The notes under the pieces were generated by a model. That model was not told where the DNA came from and made no database searches. It saw only the letters and a program-made list of their open reading frames with translations. This document shows positions 49,044 to 60,634 of a DNA stretch of 64,000 bases, in pieces; positions within the stretch are counted from its first letter, which is position 1, and every line of letters begins with the position of its first letter. Where the stretch lies: contig NC_092228.1 of assembly GCF_036320965.1 (NCBI RefSeq), forward strand, positions 20,766,503-20,830,502, in the 5' to 3' direction. The stretch is from Panulirus ornatus. Taxonomy: Eukaryota > Arthropoda > Malacostraca > Decapoda > Palinuridae. The translations under genes and the position numbers were made by a program.

Positions 49044-50757
49044 AATCCAAACATCCTCATTACTTCTGAAACCACATCGTTCCTTCCCAATCTGATGCTG
49101 TGTACATGCCTTCACCCTCTCAATCACCACTCACATGATTTTCCAGGTACATTCAACAAATTTATACCTCTCTAATTTGAACAATTATCCCTCTTTCCTA
49201 TACATGCATTCTGCCAATCCTCAGGCACCTCACCATGAAACATTCTCTGAAAATCCTAAGTAACCAATCAACAACACAGATAACCTTTTTCTTAAGAAAT
49301 TCATCTGCAATACCATCCACTCCAGCCACCTTGTCACATTTCATTGTACCAACCTGATCCAAACACCTTACATCTGCCACCTTATCATCACACACATTCT
49401 ACAGTATTTCAAAATACTCACTCCATCTCCTCACTTCATTACTGCATGTTGCCACTTTCCACTTTTCCCCCTTCATCAATGTCCATAGTTGATCTCACGT
49501 CTTTTGAACATCAATAAACTCCTTCCAAAACATCTTGCTCTCCCTAAAGTTTACTTATACATGCTAAACACATCTCTCATTTTCCCAGTTTTTCTTAACT
49601 CTTCTACCTTCCTTGACCTTCTGCTACTTTCTCCTGTATATCTCCCAATCATTTGCACTCCTTCCCTTCAAGTACTGCCCAAATGCCCCTCTTTTCTCTT
49701 TCACTAGCAATTTTACTTCATCCCACCACTCATTACCTTTTCTAATGTTCCTCCTCTCGCATGCTACATGCATCTCACATGTCAGTACTGCTTCCTCTAA
49801 TACTTCCCATTCCTCACTTGCTTCCCAAGCTTCAGTTACTTTTTGTCATTCTGCTCATTCTCTCTGGCTATTTTTTCACATCTTTTTCTTGAGCTCAACT
49901 CCTCTTACCACTTAATTCTCTCCAATAATGTTTCCTCTTTTCTTGCCTCAGTCATCCCACCAGCTGCCCCTCTCAGCATATTTAAATCCAAATGTCTCTT
50001 TTACAAGTCTATCAATATGCAATCCAATATTGCCAGCTGACCATCTATTGTCCCAACACATGTATACATGTGTATGTCCCTCTGTTTAAACAGGTACTCT
50101 CAATCACCAGTCCTTTTTCAGCACACAACTCCACAAGCTGTTTACCATTTCCTTTCACTTTATTGAATACCCCATACCTCCAATTATACCCTCAACTGCC
50201 ACATTACTTGCCTTCGCATTCAAATCACCCATCACTAATACCGTCTCTTTTATCAGAAGTGCTGACACACACAGCTGCTCTTAAAACACATGCCTCATGA
50301 TCTTTCTCATGGACAGGTGCATAAGCACAATTGGTTACAATCTCTTGTCATCAACCTTCATTTTTACCCACATCACTTTAAAAGTTACTCTCACAACTCC
50401 TGCTTCAGCATTAGTGCTACTCCAACCTTAGCTCTCATACTCTCACCAACCCCTAATTTTACTCCTAAAGTATTTCCAAACCATTCTTCCACTTTACGCT
50501 TGAGCTTTGTTTCACTCAGCCAGAACATCCAGGTTTCTTTCCTCAAATATACTGTTAATTTTTCCGGTCTTTGAAAGTTCAGGCTGAGGTGTTTAAGCGT
50601 GTGTGGATGTAACAAAGAGGATGAGCACTTCCTGTCTGGCTTCTTTTCTTTCCTTTAGAAACTGAAATACAAGACACTAAGGGTTTCCAGCCCCCTGCTC
50701 CCAACCCCTTTAGTTGCCTTCTACGACATGCAGGTAATTCTTTCTCCCCTGCCTTAG
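49041..50757 (-). mobile_element. Old LINE family A copy, RT start to 5' UTR
   Basis: Continuation of 44735-45327. Antisense matches run through RT start, linker, endonuclease (near 50100-50570; LSETKLK kept) and 5' UTR (GTGTGTGGATGTAAC, then GGGTTTCCAGCCCCCTGCTC and TAGTTGCCTTCTACGACATG). Heavily diverged, with no long frame. Confidence 0.82.
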
Positions 50758-50999
50758 GTATGTATACAAATTTACATATATAAACAAAGAATCTGTTGTC
50801 TTGCTGATATATCAGTCCATACTCAACTTCTTACCAATATTGTTTTTGATATCTGATGGAACCTACAGTGTTAAAAGCTCTAGACATGCAAAAACTAAGA
50901 ATTTCATATAAATCAATCTGTTATAATAAAGTGATGATCCTTTGCCAAGAACAAAGATGCAAAAAGTTAAGACATCTGCATCATTTGCATTACTAAAGT
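50758..50999. other. Short stretch without recognised elements
   Basis: About 240 bp of AT-rich sequence; nothing identified. Confidence 0.5.
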
Positions 51000-53255
51000 A
51001 GGAGTTGTGAGAGTGTGATAAGAGTGTAAGAAGTAATTTCTAGATTGATGTGAGTAAAACTGAAAGTGGATAGAGAGAGCTAGGTGATTATTCCTGCTTA
51101 TCCATCTGGTCATGAGAAGAAAGTTCTTGACAGGCAAGTGTTTTGGAAGCGTCTGAGTGACTGTGTTAGCAGTTTTGATGCACGAGACTGGGTAGTAGTG
51201 ATGTATGATTTAAATATGAAGGTGAGTAATGTGGCAGGTGAGGGTATATAATTGTTTACCTGGGGTATTCAGTGTTGTGAATGGAAATGGTGAAGAGTTT
51301 GTGGTTTGTGCTGAAAAAAGAATGGTGATTGGGAATACCTGGTTCAAAAGGAGATATACACAAGTATACCTATGTGAGTAGGAGAGATGGTCAATGGGCA
51401 TTATTAGAAGAAGTAAAGTTGTTACTGAAAGTGAAAAGAGAGGTGTTTGGACAATACTTGCAAGGAAGGAGTGCAAATGACCAGGAGATGTATATGAGAA
51501 AGTGGCAGGAGGTCAAGAGGAAGGTGCAAGAGTTGAAAAAGAGGACAAATAGTAGTTAGGGTGAGAGATTATCATGAAACATTAGTGAAAATAAAAAGAT
51601 GTTTTGGAAGGAGGTAAATAACGTGTGTAAGATGAGAACAAATAGGAATATCAGTGAAGGGGGCAAGGGGGAAGTGATAACAGGTGGTGATGATGTGAGG
51701 AGATGGAGTGATTATTTTGAAGGTTTGTTGAATGTTTGAGGACAGAGTGGCAGATGTAGGGTGTTTTGGTCAGGGTGGCGTGCGAAGTGAGAGTCAGGGA
51801 GAGTGGTTTCGTGAAAGGAAAAGACGTGGTGAAAGCCTTGCAGAAGATGAAATCTGGCAAGGCAGCAGGTTTGAATGGTACTGCAGTTGAATTCATTAAG
51901 AAAGGGGGTGACTGTGCTGTTGATTGGTTGGTAAGCATATTCAATGTATGTATGGATCATGGTGAAGTGCCTGAGTATGGGCAGAATGAATGCACAGTGA
52001 CATTGTACAAAGGCAAAGGGGATAAAGGTGGGTGTTCAAACTACAGAGGCATACGTTTGTTGAATATTCCTGGAAAATTGTATGGGAGGGTATTGAGCAA
52101 GAGGGTGAAGGCATGTACAGAGCATCAGACTGGGGAAGAGCAGTGTGGTTTCAGAAGGGGTAAAGGATGTGTGGATCAGGTGTTTGCTTTGAAGAATTTA
52201 TGTGAAAAATACTTAGAAAAACACATGGATTTGTATGTAGCATTTATGGATCTGGAGAAGGCATATGATAGGGTTCATAGAGATGCTTTGTGGAAGGCCT
52301 TAAGAGTATATGGTGTGGGGGGTAAGCTGCCAGGGGGAGTGAAAAGTTTTTATCAAGGACATAACGCATGTGTATGTGTAGGAAGAGACAAGAGTGACTA
52401 GTTCCCAGGGAAGATCAGTCTACGCCAGGGGTGTGTGATGTCTCTATGGTTGCCTAATATGTTTATGGATGGGGTGGTTGGGGAGGTAAATGCAAGAGTT
52501 TTGGAGAGAGGGGTGAGTATGCAGTCTGTTGGGGATGAGAAGGCCTGGAAGTGGGTCAGTTGTTCACCGATGATACAGTATTGGTGGCTAATTCAAGTGA
52601 GAAAGTACAGAAGTTGGTGACTGAGTTTGGTGAAGTGTGTGAAAGGAGAAAGTTGAGAGTAAATGTGATTAAGAGCAAGGTAATTAGGTTCAGCAGGGTT
52701 GAGGGACAAGATAATTGGGAAGTGAGTTTGAATAGAGAAAAATTGCAAGTGAAGTGTTTTAGATATCTGAGGGTGGGCTTGGCAGCGAAAGGACCCATGG
52801 AAGTGGAAGTGAGTCATTGGGTGGGGGAGGGGTCGAAGGTTCTGGGGTAATGAAGAATGTGTGGAAAGAGAGGATGTTATCTCAGAGAGCAAAATGGGTA
52901 TGTCTGAAGGAACAAGACAGCTAGAGACTGAGTATGAATGAATGTGGCCTTTTTTGTCAGTTTTCCTGGCACTATCTTGCTGATGCAGGGGGTGGCAATG
53001 CTCTTTCCTTTGGGGCGAGGTGGTGTCGGTTATGGATAAAGGCAAGCAAGTATGAATATGTATGTATGTACATAAGCATATGGCGTTGTATGTGTAAGTA
53101 TATGTGTATATGTTGATATGTAAATGTATGTATATGTGCGTGTATGGATGTGTATGTATATATGTGTATATGAGTGGATAGGTCTTTCTGTTTCTGTTTC
53201 CTGGTGCTGCCTCAATGACAAGGGAAACAGAAATCAATTATAATAATCAAATATA
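51000..53255 (+). mobile_element. LINE family A, older copy, endonuclease to 3' UTR
   Basis: Endonuclease scraps (51000-51400), linker (51400-51720), RT frame 51766-52401 (LNGTAVEFIKKGGD, EEQCGFRRGKG, DLEKAYDRVH), 52435-52620 and 52551-52850 (FTDD in place of FADD; FRYLRVGL). A deletion then joins it to the 3' UTR (52915-53250). Frameshifts near 52400 and 52550. Confidence 0.88.
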
Positions 53256-53438
53256 CATATATAACTTTTATACTTGATCACCATTTCCTGCGGCAGCGTG
53301 GAAGTGCCAGGAGGAAACTGACAAAAAATGGGCCCATCCACTCATATATATAGATCTTTCTTTTTCTTTCATACTATTTGCCATCTCCCGCATTAGCGAG
53401 GTAGCCCTAAGAACAGAGGACTGGACCTTTGAGGGAAT
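53256..53438 (-). mobile_element. LINE 3' tail scrap and SINE-like tail scrap
   Basis: ATCACCATTTCCTGCGGCAG...GAGGAAACTGAC (53280-53320), then ACTATTTGCCATCTCCCGC...GACCTTTGAGGGAATAT (SINE tail, about 53365-53438). Confidence 0.65.
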
Positions 53439-54440
53439 ATCCAAAACTCTTGCATTCACCTCTCTAACAACCCTATCCATAAACAAATTAAACAACCATG
53501 GAGAAATCACACACCCCTGCCGCAAACCAACATTCACTGAGAACCAATCACTTTCCTCTCTTCCTACTCGTACACATGCCTTACATCCTCGATAAAAACT
53601 TTTCACTGCTTCTAAAAACTTGCCTCCCACACCATATATTCTTAATACTTTCCACAAAGCATCTCTATCAACTCTTATCATATGCCTTCAATTCTAAAAA
53701 TGCTACGTACAAATTCATTTGCTTTTTTAAGTACTTCTCACATACATTCTTCAAAGCAAACACCTGATCCACACATCCTCTACCACTTCTGAAACCACAC
53801 TGCTCTTCCCCAATCTGATGCTCTGTACATGCCTTCACACTCTCAATCGATACCCTCCCATATAATTTCCTAGGAATACTCAACAAACTTATACCTCTGT
53901 AATTTGAGCACTCACTTTTATCCCCTTTGCCTTTGTACAATGGCACTATGCAAGCATTCCGCCAATCCTCAGGCACCTCACCATGAGTCATACATACATT
54001 AAATAACCTTACCAACCAGTCAACAATACAGTCACCCCCTTTTTTAATAAATTCCACTGCAATACCATCCAAACCCACTCCCTTCCCAGCTTTCATCTTC
54101 CACAAAGCTTTTACTACCTCTTCTCTGCTCACCAAATCATTCTCCCTAACCCTTTCACTTTGCACACCACCTCGAAGAAAACACCCTATATCTGCCACTC
54201 TATCATCAAACACATTCAACAAACCTTCAAAATATTCACTCCATCTTCTCACATCACCACTACTTGTTATCACCTCCCCATTAGCCCCTTCACTGATGTT
54301 TTCATTTGTTCCCTTGTCTTATGCACTTTATTTACCTCCTTCCAAACATCTTTTTATTCTCCCAAAGATCTGATGATACTCTCTCACCCCAACTCTCATT
54401 TGCCCTCTTTTTCACCTCTTGCACCTTTCTCTTGACCTCT
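53439..54440 (-). mobile_element. LINE family A, RT core to linker; left arm of a head-to-head pair
   Basis: Begins within RT (VNARVL), with frames 53268-53681 (the tail of this frame is non-LINE) and 53668-54273 covering GLRQGC, EEQCGFRSGRG and the LDGIAVEFIKKGGD block. Ends in the linker at 54440 against a plus-strand copy. Lacks FADD, the C-terminal domain and the 3' UTR. Confidence 0.88.
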
Positions 54441-56136
54441 TTTGGAATGGGATGTATTTAGGGAAGCAGAGATGGTTTGCGCAGAAGATGCTAGTGGCAT
54501 GAGAAGTGTAGGAAGTGGGCAGATTAGGAAGGGTAGGGAGTGGTGGGATGAAGTAAGATTATTAGTGAAAGAGAAAAGAGAGGCATTTGGACAATTTTTG
54601 CAGGGATATAGTGAAAATGACTGAGAGATGTATAAAAGAAAGAGGCAGGAGGTCAAGAGACAGGGGCTCGAGGTGAAAAAGAGGGCAAATGAGAGTTGGG
54701 GTGAGAGAGTATCATTAAATTTTAGGGAGAATAAAAAGATGTTTTGGAAGGAGGTAAATAAAGTATGTAAGACAAGAGAACAAATGGGAACACCGGTGAA
54801 GGGGGCTAATGGGAAGGTAATAACAAGTGGTGGTGATGTGAGGAGATGGATTGAGTATTTAGAAAGTTTGTTAAATGTGTTAGATGATAGAGTGGCAGAT
54901 ATAGGGTGTTTTGGTCGAGGTGGTGTGCAAAGTGAGAGGGTTAGGGAGAATGACTTGGTAAACAGAGAAGAGCTAGCGAAAGCGTTGCGGAAGATGAAAG
55001 CCAGCAAGGCGGCGGGTTTGAATGGTATTGCAGTGTAATTTATGAAAAAAGTGGGTGACTGTGTTGTTGACTGGTTGGTGAGGATATTCAATGTATGTAT
55101 GGCTCATAGTGAAGTGCCCGGGGATTGGCGTAATGCATGCATAGTGCCGTTGTATTAAAGCAAAAGGGATAAAGGTGAGTGTTCAAATTACAGAGGTATA
55201 ATTTTCTTGAGTATTCCTGGGAAATTATATGGGAGGGTATTGATTGAGAAGGTGAAGGCATGTACAGAGCATCAGATTAGGGAAGAGTAGTGTGGTTTCG
55301 GAAGTGGTAGAGGATGTGTGGATCAAGTGTTTGCTTTGAAGAATATATGTGAGAAATACTTAGAAAAACAGATGGATTCGTATGTAGCATTTATAGATCT
55401 GGAGAATGGATATGATAGAGTTGATAGAGATGCTTTGTGGAAGGTATTAAGAGTATATGGTGTGAGAAGTAAATTGCGAGACACAGAGAAAAGTTTTTAT
55501 CAAGGATGTAAGGCATGTGTACGAGTAGGATGACAGGAAAGTGATTGGTTCCCAGTGAATGTTAGTTTGCGGCTGGGACGCGTAATGTCTCCAGGGTTGT
55601 TTAATTTGTTTATGGATGGGGCTGTTAGGGAGGTGAATGCAAGAGTTTTGGATAGGTGGGTGCAAGTATGCAGTTTGTTGTGGATGAGAGGGCTTGAGAA
55701 GTCAGTCGGCTGTTGTTTGCTGATGATACAGCGCTGGTGGCAGATTCAGGTGAGAAATTGCAGAAGTTGGGGACTGAGTTTGGTAGTATGTGAAAGAAGA
55801 GAGCTGAGAGTAAATGTGAATAAGAGCAAGGTTATTAGGTTCTGTAGGGTTGAGTGACAAGTTAATTGGGAGGTAAGTTTAAATGGAGAAAAACTGGAGG
55901 AAGTGAAGTGTTTTAGATATCTGGGAGTGGATTTAGCAGTAGATAGAACCATGGAAGCGAAAGTGAGTCACAGAGTGGGGAAGGTAGTGAAGGTTCTGGG
56001 AGCATTGAAGAATGTGTGGAAGGCGAGAACGTTATCTTGGAGGGCAAAAATGGGTGTGTTTGAAGGAACAGTGGTTCCAACAATGTTATATGGGTGCGAG
56101 GCATAGGCTATATACAGGGTAGTGCCGAGGGTGGAT
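54441..56136 (+). mobile_element. LINE family A, linker to C-terminal domain; plus arm of a palindrome
   Basis: Frames 54442-54624, 54628-55038 (linker and RT start), 55318-55533 (FALKNICEKY, motif A as DLENGYDRVD), 55555-55857 and 55903-56106 ([12 protein letters not shown]). Many stops. It meets a minus-strand copy at about 56137 without a 3' UTR on either side. Confidence 0.88.
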
Positions 56137-58893
56137 CAAACCACCTCACACCACATATTGTCCTCAAACATTTCATTTCCAACACATACACACTCCTCTG
56201 TACAACCCTATCTATAGCCCAAGCCTCGCAACCATATAACATTGTTGGAACCACCATTCCTTCAAACATACCCATTTTTGCTCACCGAGGTAACACTCTC
56301 ACCTTCCACACATTCTTCAATGCTCCCAGAACCTTCACCCTCTCCTCCACCCAGTGACTCACTTCCACTTCCATGGTTGCATCCGCTGCCAAATCCACTC
56401 CCAGATATCTAAAACATTTCACTTCCTCCAGTTTTTCTCCATTCAAACTTACCTCCCAGTTAATTTGTCCCTCAACCCTACTGAACCTAACAACCTTGCC
56501 CTTACTCATATTTACTCTCAGCTTTCTTCTTTCACACACTTTACCAAACTCATTCAACAACTGCAGTTTTTCACCCAAATCAGCCACTAGTGCTGTATCA
56601 TCAGCGAACAACTGACTCGCTTCCCGAGCCCTCTCATCCACAACAGACTGCATACTTGCCATTCTCTCCAAAACTTGCATTCACCTCCGTAACAACCCCA
56701 TCCATGAACAAATTGAACAACCATGGAGACATCACGTACCCCTGCCTCAAACTGACATTCACTGGGAAGCTATCACTTTCCTCTCTTCCTACTCATACAC
56801 ATACCTTACAACCCTGGTACAAACTTTTCACTGCTTCTAGTAACTTACCTCCCATACCATATACCCTTAATAACTTCCATAAAGCATCTCTATCAACCCT
56901 ATCAAATGCCTTCTCCAGATCCATAAATGCTACATACAAATCAAACTGTTTTTCTAAGTATTTCTCATACATTCTGCAAGGCAAACACCTGATCCATACA
57001 TCCTCTACCACTTCTGAAACCACACTGCTCTTCCCCAGTCTGATGCTCTGTACATACCTTTACCCTCTCAATATATACCCTCCCATATAATTTATCAGGA
57101 ATACTGAACAAACTTATACCTCTGTAATTTGAACACTTACCTTTATCCCCTTTGCCTTTGTACAGTGGCACTAGACATGCATTCTGCCAGCCCTCAGGCA
57201 CTTCACCATGAACCATACATACATGGAATATCCTTACCAACCAGTTAACAACACAGTCACCCCCTTTTTTAATAAATCCCACTGCAATACCATCCAAACC
57301 CGCTGCCTTGCCAGCTTTCATCTTCCGCAAAGCTTTTACTACCTCTTCTCTCTGCACCAAACCATTCTCCCTGACTCTCTCACTTCGCACAGCACCTCGA
57401 CCAAAACACCCTATATCTACCACTCTATCATCAAACACATTCAACAAACCTTTTCACTTCACTACTACATGTTATTACCTCCCTATTAACCAACTTCACC
57501 AATGTTCCCATTTGTTCTCTTGTCTTATTCATTTATTTACCTCCTTCCAGAACATCATTTTATTCTCCCTAGAATTTAATGATACCCTCTCACCTAAACT
57601 CTCATTTGCCCTCTTTCTCACCTCTTGCACCTTTCTCTTGACCTCCTGCCTATTTCTTTTATACATCTCCCAGTCATTTGCACTACTTCCCTGCAAAAAT
57701 TGTCCAAACACCTTTCTCTTCTCTTTCACTAACAATCTTACTTTTTCATCCCACCACTCACTACCCTTTCTAATCTGCCCACCTCCCACCTTTCTCATAC
57801 CACAGGCATCTTTTGCACAAGCCATCACTGCTTCCCTAAATACATCCCATTCCAACCCCACTCTCCTTATGTCATTTGCTCTCACCTTTTTCCATTCTGC
57901 ACTCAATCCCTCCTGGTACTTTCTCACACAAGTCTCCTTTCCAAGCTCACTTGCTCTCACTCTCTTCATCCCAACATTCTCTCTTCTTTTCTGAAAACCT
58001 CTACACATATTCACCTTTGCCTCCACTAGATAATGATCAGAAAGGCCTCCAGTTGCCCCTCTCAGAACATTAACTTGCAAAGGTCTCTCTTGCACGCGCC
58101 TATCAATTAACAAGTAATCCAATAATGCTCTCTGGCCTTCTCTCCTATTTACATACTTATGTATATCTCTCTCTTTAAACTAGGTATTCCCAATCACCAG
58201 TCCTTTTTCAGCACACAAATCTACAAGGTCTTCACCATTTCCATTTACAACACTGAACACTCCATGTATACCAATTAGTCCCTCAACTGCAATCAGATCA
58301 CCCATCACTATAACCTGGTCTCGTGCATCAAAGCTGCTAACACACTCACTCAACTGCTCCCAAAACACTTGCCTCTCATGATCTTTCTTCTCATGCTCAG
58401 GTGCATAGGCACCAATAATCACCCATCTCTCTCCATCCACTTTCAATTTTACCCAAATAAATCTAGGGTTTACTCTCTTACACTCTCTCACATACTCCCA
58501 CAGCTCCTGCTGTAGGAGTAGTGCTACGCCTTCTTTTGCTCTTGTCCTCTCTCCAACCCCTGACTTTACTCCCAGGACATTTCCAAACCACTCTTCCCCT
58601 TTACCCTTGAGCATTGTTTCACTCAGAGCCAAAACATCCAGGTTCCTTTCCTCAAACATACTACTTACCTCTCCTTTTTTCTCATCTTGGTTACATCCAC
58701 ACATATTCAGACTTCCGATTCTGAGCCTTCGAGGAGGATGAGCACTCCCCGTGTGACTCCTTGTGTTTTCCCTAGAAAGTTAAAATACAAGGAGGGGAGG
58801 GTTTACAGCCCCCTCTCCCGTCCCCTTTAGTCGCCTTCTATGACACGTGGGGAATGCGTGGGAAATATTCTTTCTCCCCATCCCCAGGGATTT
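56137..58893 (-). mobile_element. LINE family A, C-terminal domain to complete 5' UTR; minus arm of a palindrome
   Basis: C-terminal scrap and RT end (56282-56680, the FADD region reads LFADDTALVAD), RT (56793-57023, 56965-57447), linker and endonuclease end (57529-58122, SDHYLVEAKV), endonuclease start (58180-58704; LSETMLKG in place of LSETKLKG). The 5' UTR runs to 58893 with the head shared with the SINE-like element (TATGACACGTGGGGAATGC, CCCCATCCCCAGGGA). It has the most complete 5' end in the window. GDLN is followed by a deletion. Confidence 0.9.
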
Positions 58894-60634
58894 ATCTCTA
58901 TATTTATTATACTTTGTCGCTGTCTCCCACATTAGTGAGGTAATGCAAGGAAACAGACGAAAAAATGGCCCAACCCACCTAAATAAACATTTACATACAT
59001 ACACATATATACAAACCTATACATTTCAACATATACATACATATAAATAAACAGCCATATACATATATACATATGTACATATTCGTACTTGCTGCCTTCA
59101 TCCATTCCCGTCGCCACCCCACCACACATGAAATGGCATCATCTCCCCCAGCGTGAGGTAGCGCTAGGAAAAGACAACAAAGGCCACATTCGTTCACACT
59201 CAGTCCCTAGCTGTCATGTGTAATGCACCGAAACCACAGCTCCCTTTCCACATCTAGGCAACACAAAACTTTCCATAGTTTACCCCAGACACTTCACATG
59301 TCCTGGTTCAATGCATTGACAGCATGTCAGCCCCAGTATACCACATCATTCCAATTCACTCTATTCCTTGCATGCCTTTCACCCCCCTGTATGTTCAGGC
59401 CCCAATCACTCAAAATCTTTTTCACTCCATCCTTCCACCTCCAATTTGGTCTCCCACTTCTCGTTCCCTCCACCTCTGACACATGTCCTCTTTGTCAATC
59501 TTTCCTCACTCATTCTCTCCATGTGACCAAACCATTTCAATACACCCTCTTCTGCTCTCTCAACCACACTCTTTTTTATCACCATACATCTCCCTTATCC
59601 TTTCATTACTTACTCGATCAAACTACTTTACATCAAATATTGTCCTAAAACATCTCATCTCCAACACATCCACCCTCCTCCGCACAACCCTATCTATAGC
59701 CCATGCCTCACAACCATATAACACTGTTGGAACCACTATTCCTTCAAACATACCCATTTTTGCTTTATGTGATAATGTTCTCACCTTCCATACATTCTTC
59801 AATGCTCCCAGAACCTTCGCTGCCTCCCCCACCCTGTGACTCAATTTCGCTTCCATGGTTCCATGCCTCACAACCATATAACACTGTTGGAACCACTATT
59901 CCTTCAAACATACCCATTTTTGCTTTATGTGATAATGTTCTCGCCTTCCATACATTCTTCAATGCTCCCAGAACCTTCGCTGCCTCCCCCACCCTGTGAC
60001 TCAATTTCGCTTCCATGGTTCCATCCGCTACTATATCCACTCCCAGATATCTAAAACACTTCACTTCCTCCAGTTTCTCTCCAATCAAACTTACATCCCA
60101 CTTGGCTTATCCCTCCACTTTACTGTACCTACTGACCTTGCTCTTAGTGACATTTACTCTCAGCTTTCTTCTTTCAGGCACTTTACCAAACTCAGTCACC
60201 AGCTTCTGCAGCTTCTCACCCAAATCAGCAACCAGCGCTGTATCATCAGTAATCAACAACTGACTTACTTCCCAAGCTCTCTCATCCACAACAGACTTCA
60301 TACTTGCCCCTCTCTCCAAAACTCATGCATTCACCTCCTGAACCACCCCATCCACAAACATATTAAACAACCATGGAGACATCACACACCCCTGCCGCAA
60401 ACCGACATTCACTGGGAGCCAATCACTTTCCTCTCTTCCTACTCGTACATATGCCGTACATCTTCGATAAAAACTTTTCACTGCTTCTAGCAACTTACCT
60501 CCCACACCATATACTCTTTAATACCTTCCACAAATCATCTCTATCAACTCTATCATATGCCTCCTCCAGATCCATAAATGCAACATACAAATCCATTTGT
60601 TTTTCTGAATATTTCTTGCATACATTCTACAGGA
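58894..60634 (-). mobile_element. LINE family A, long-3'-UTR subfamily, with 160-bp internal tandem duplication
   Basis: 3' tail (CTTTGTCGCTGTCTCCCAC) from about 58910, long 3' UTR, C-terminal domain from about 59310 and RT end to 60634. The 160-bp unit beginning CCATGCCTCACAACC at 59701 is repeated at 59861 with one mismatch seen. Frames include 59623-59877, 59765-60088, 60107-60319 (FADD region altered to ITDD) and 60323-60505. Joins head to head with the next copy at 60634/60635. Confidence 0.9.
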
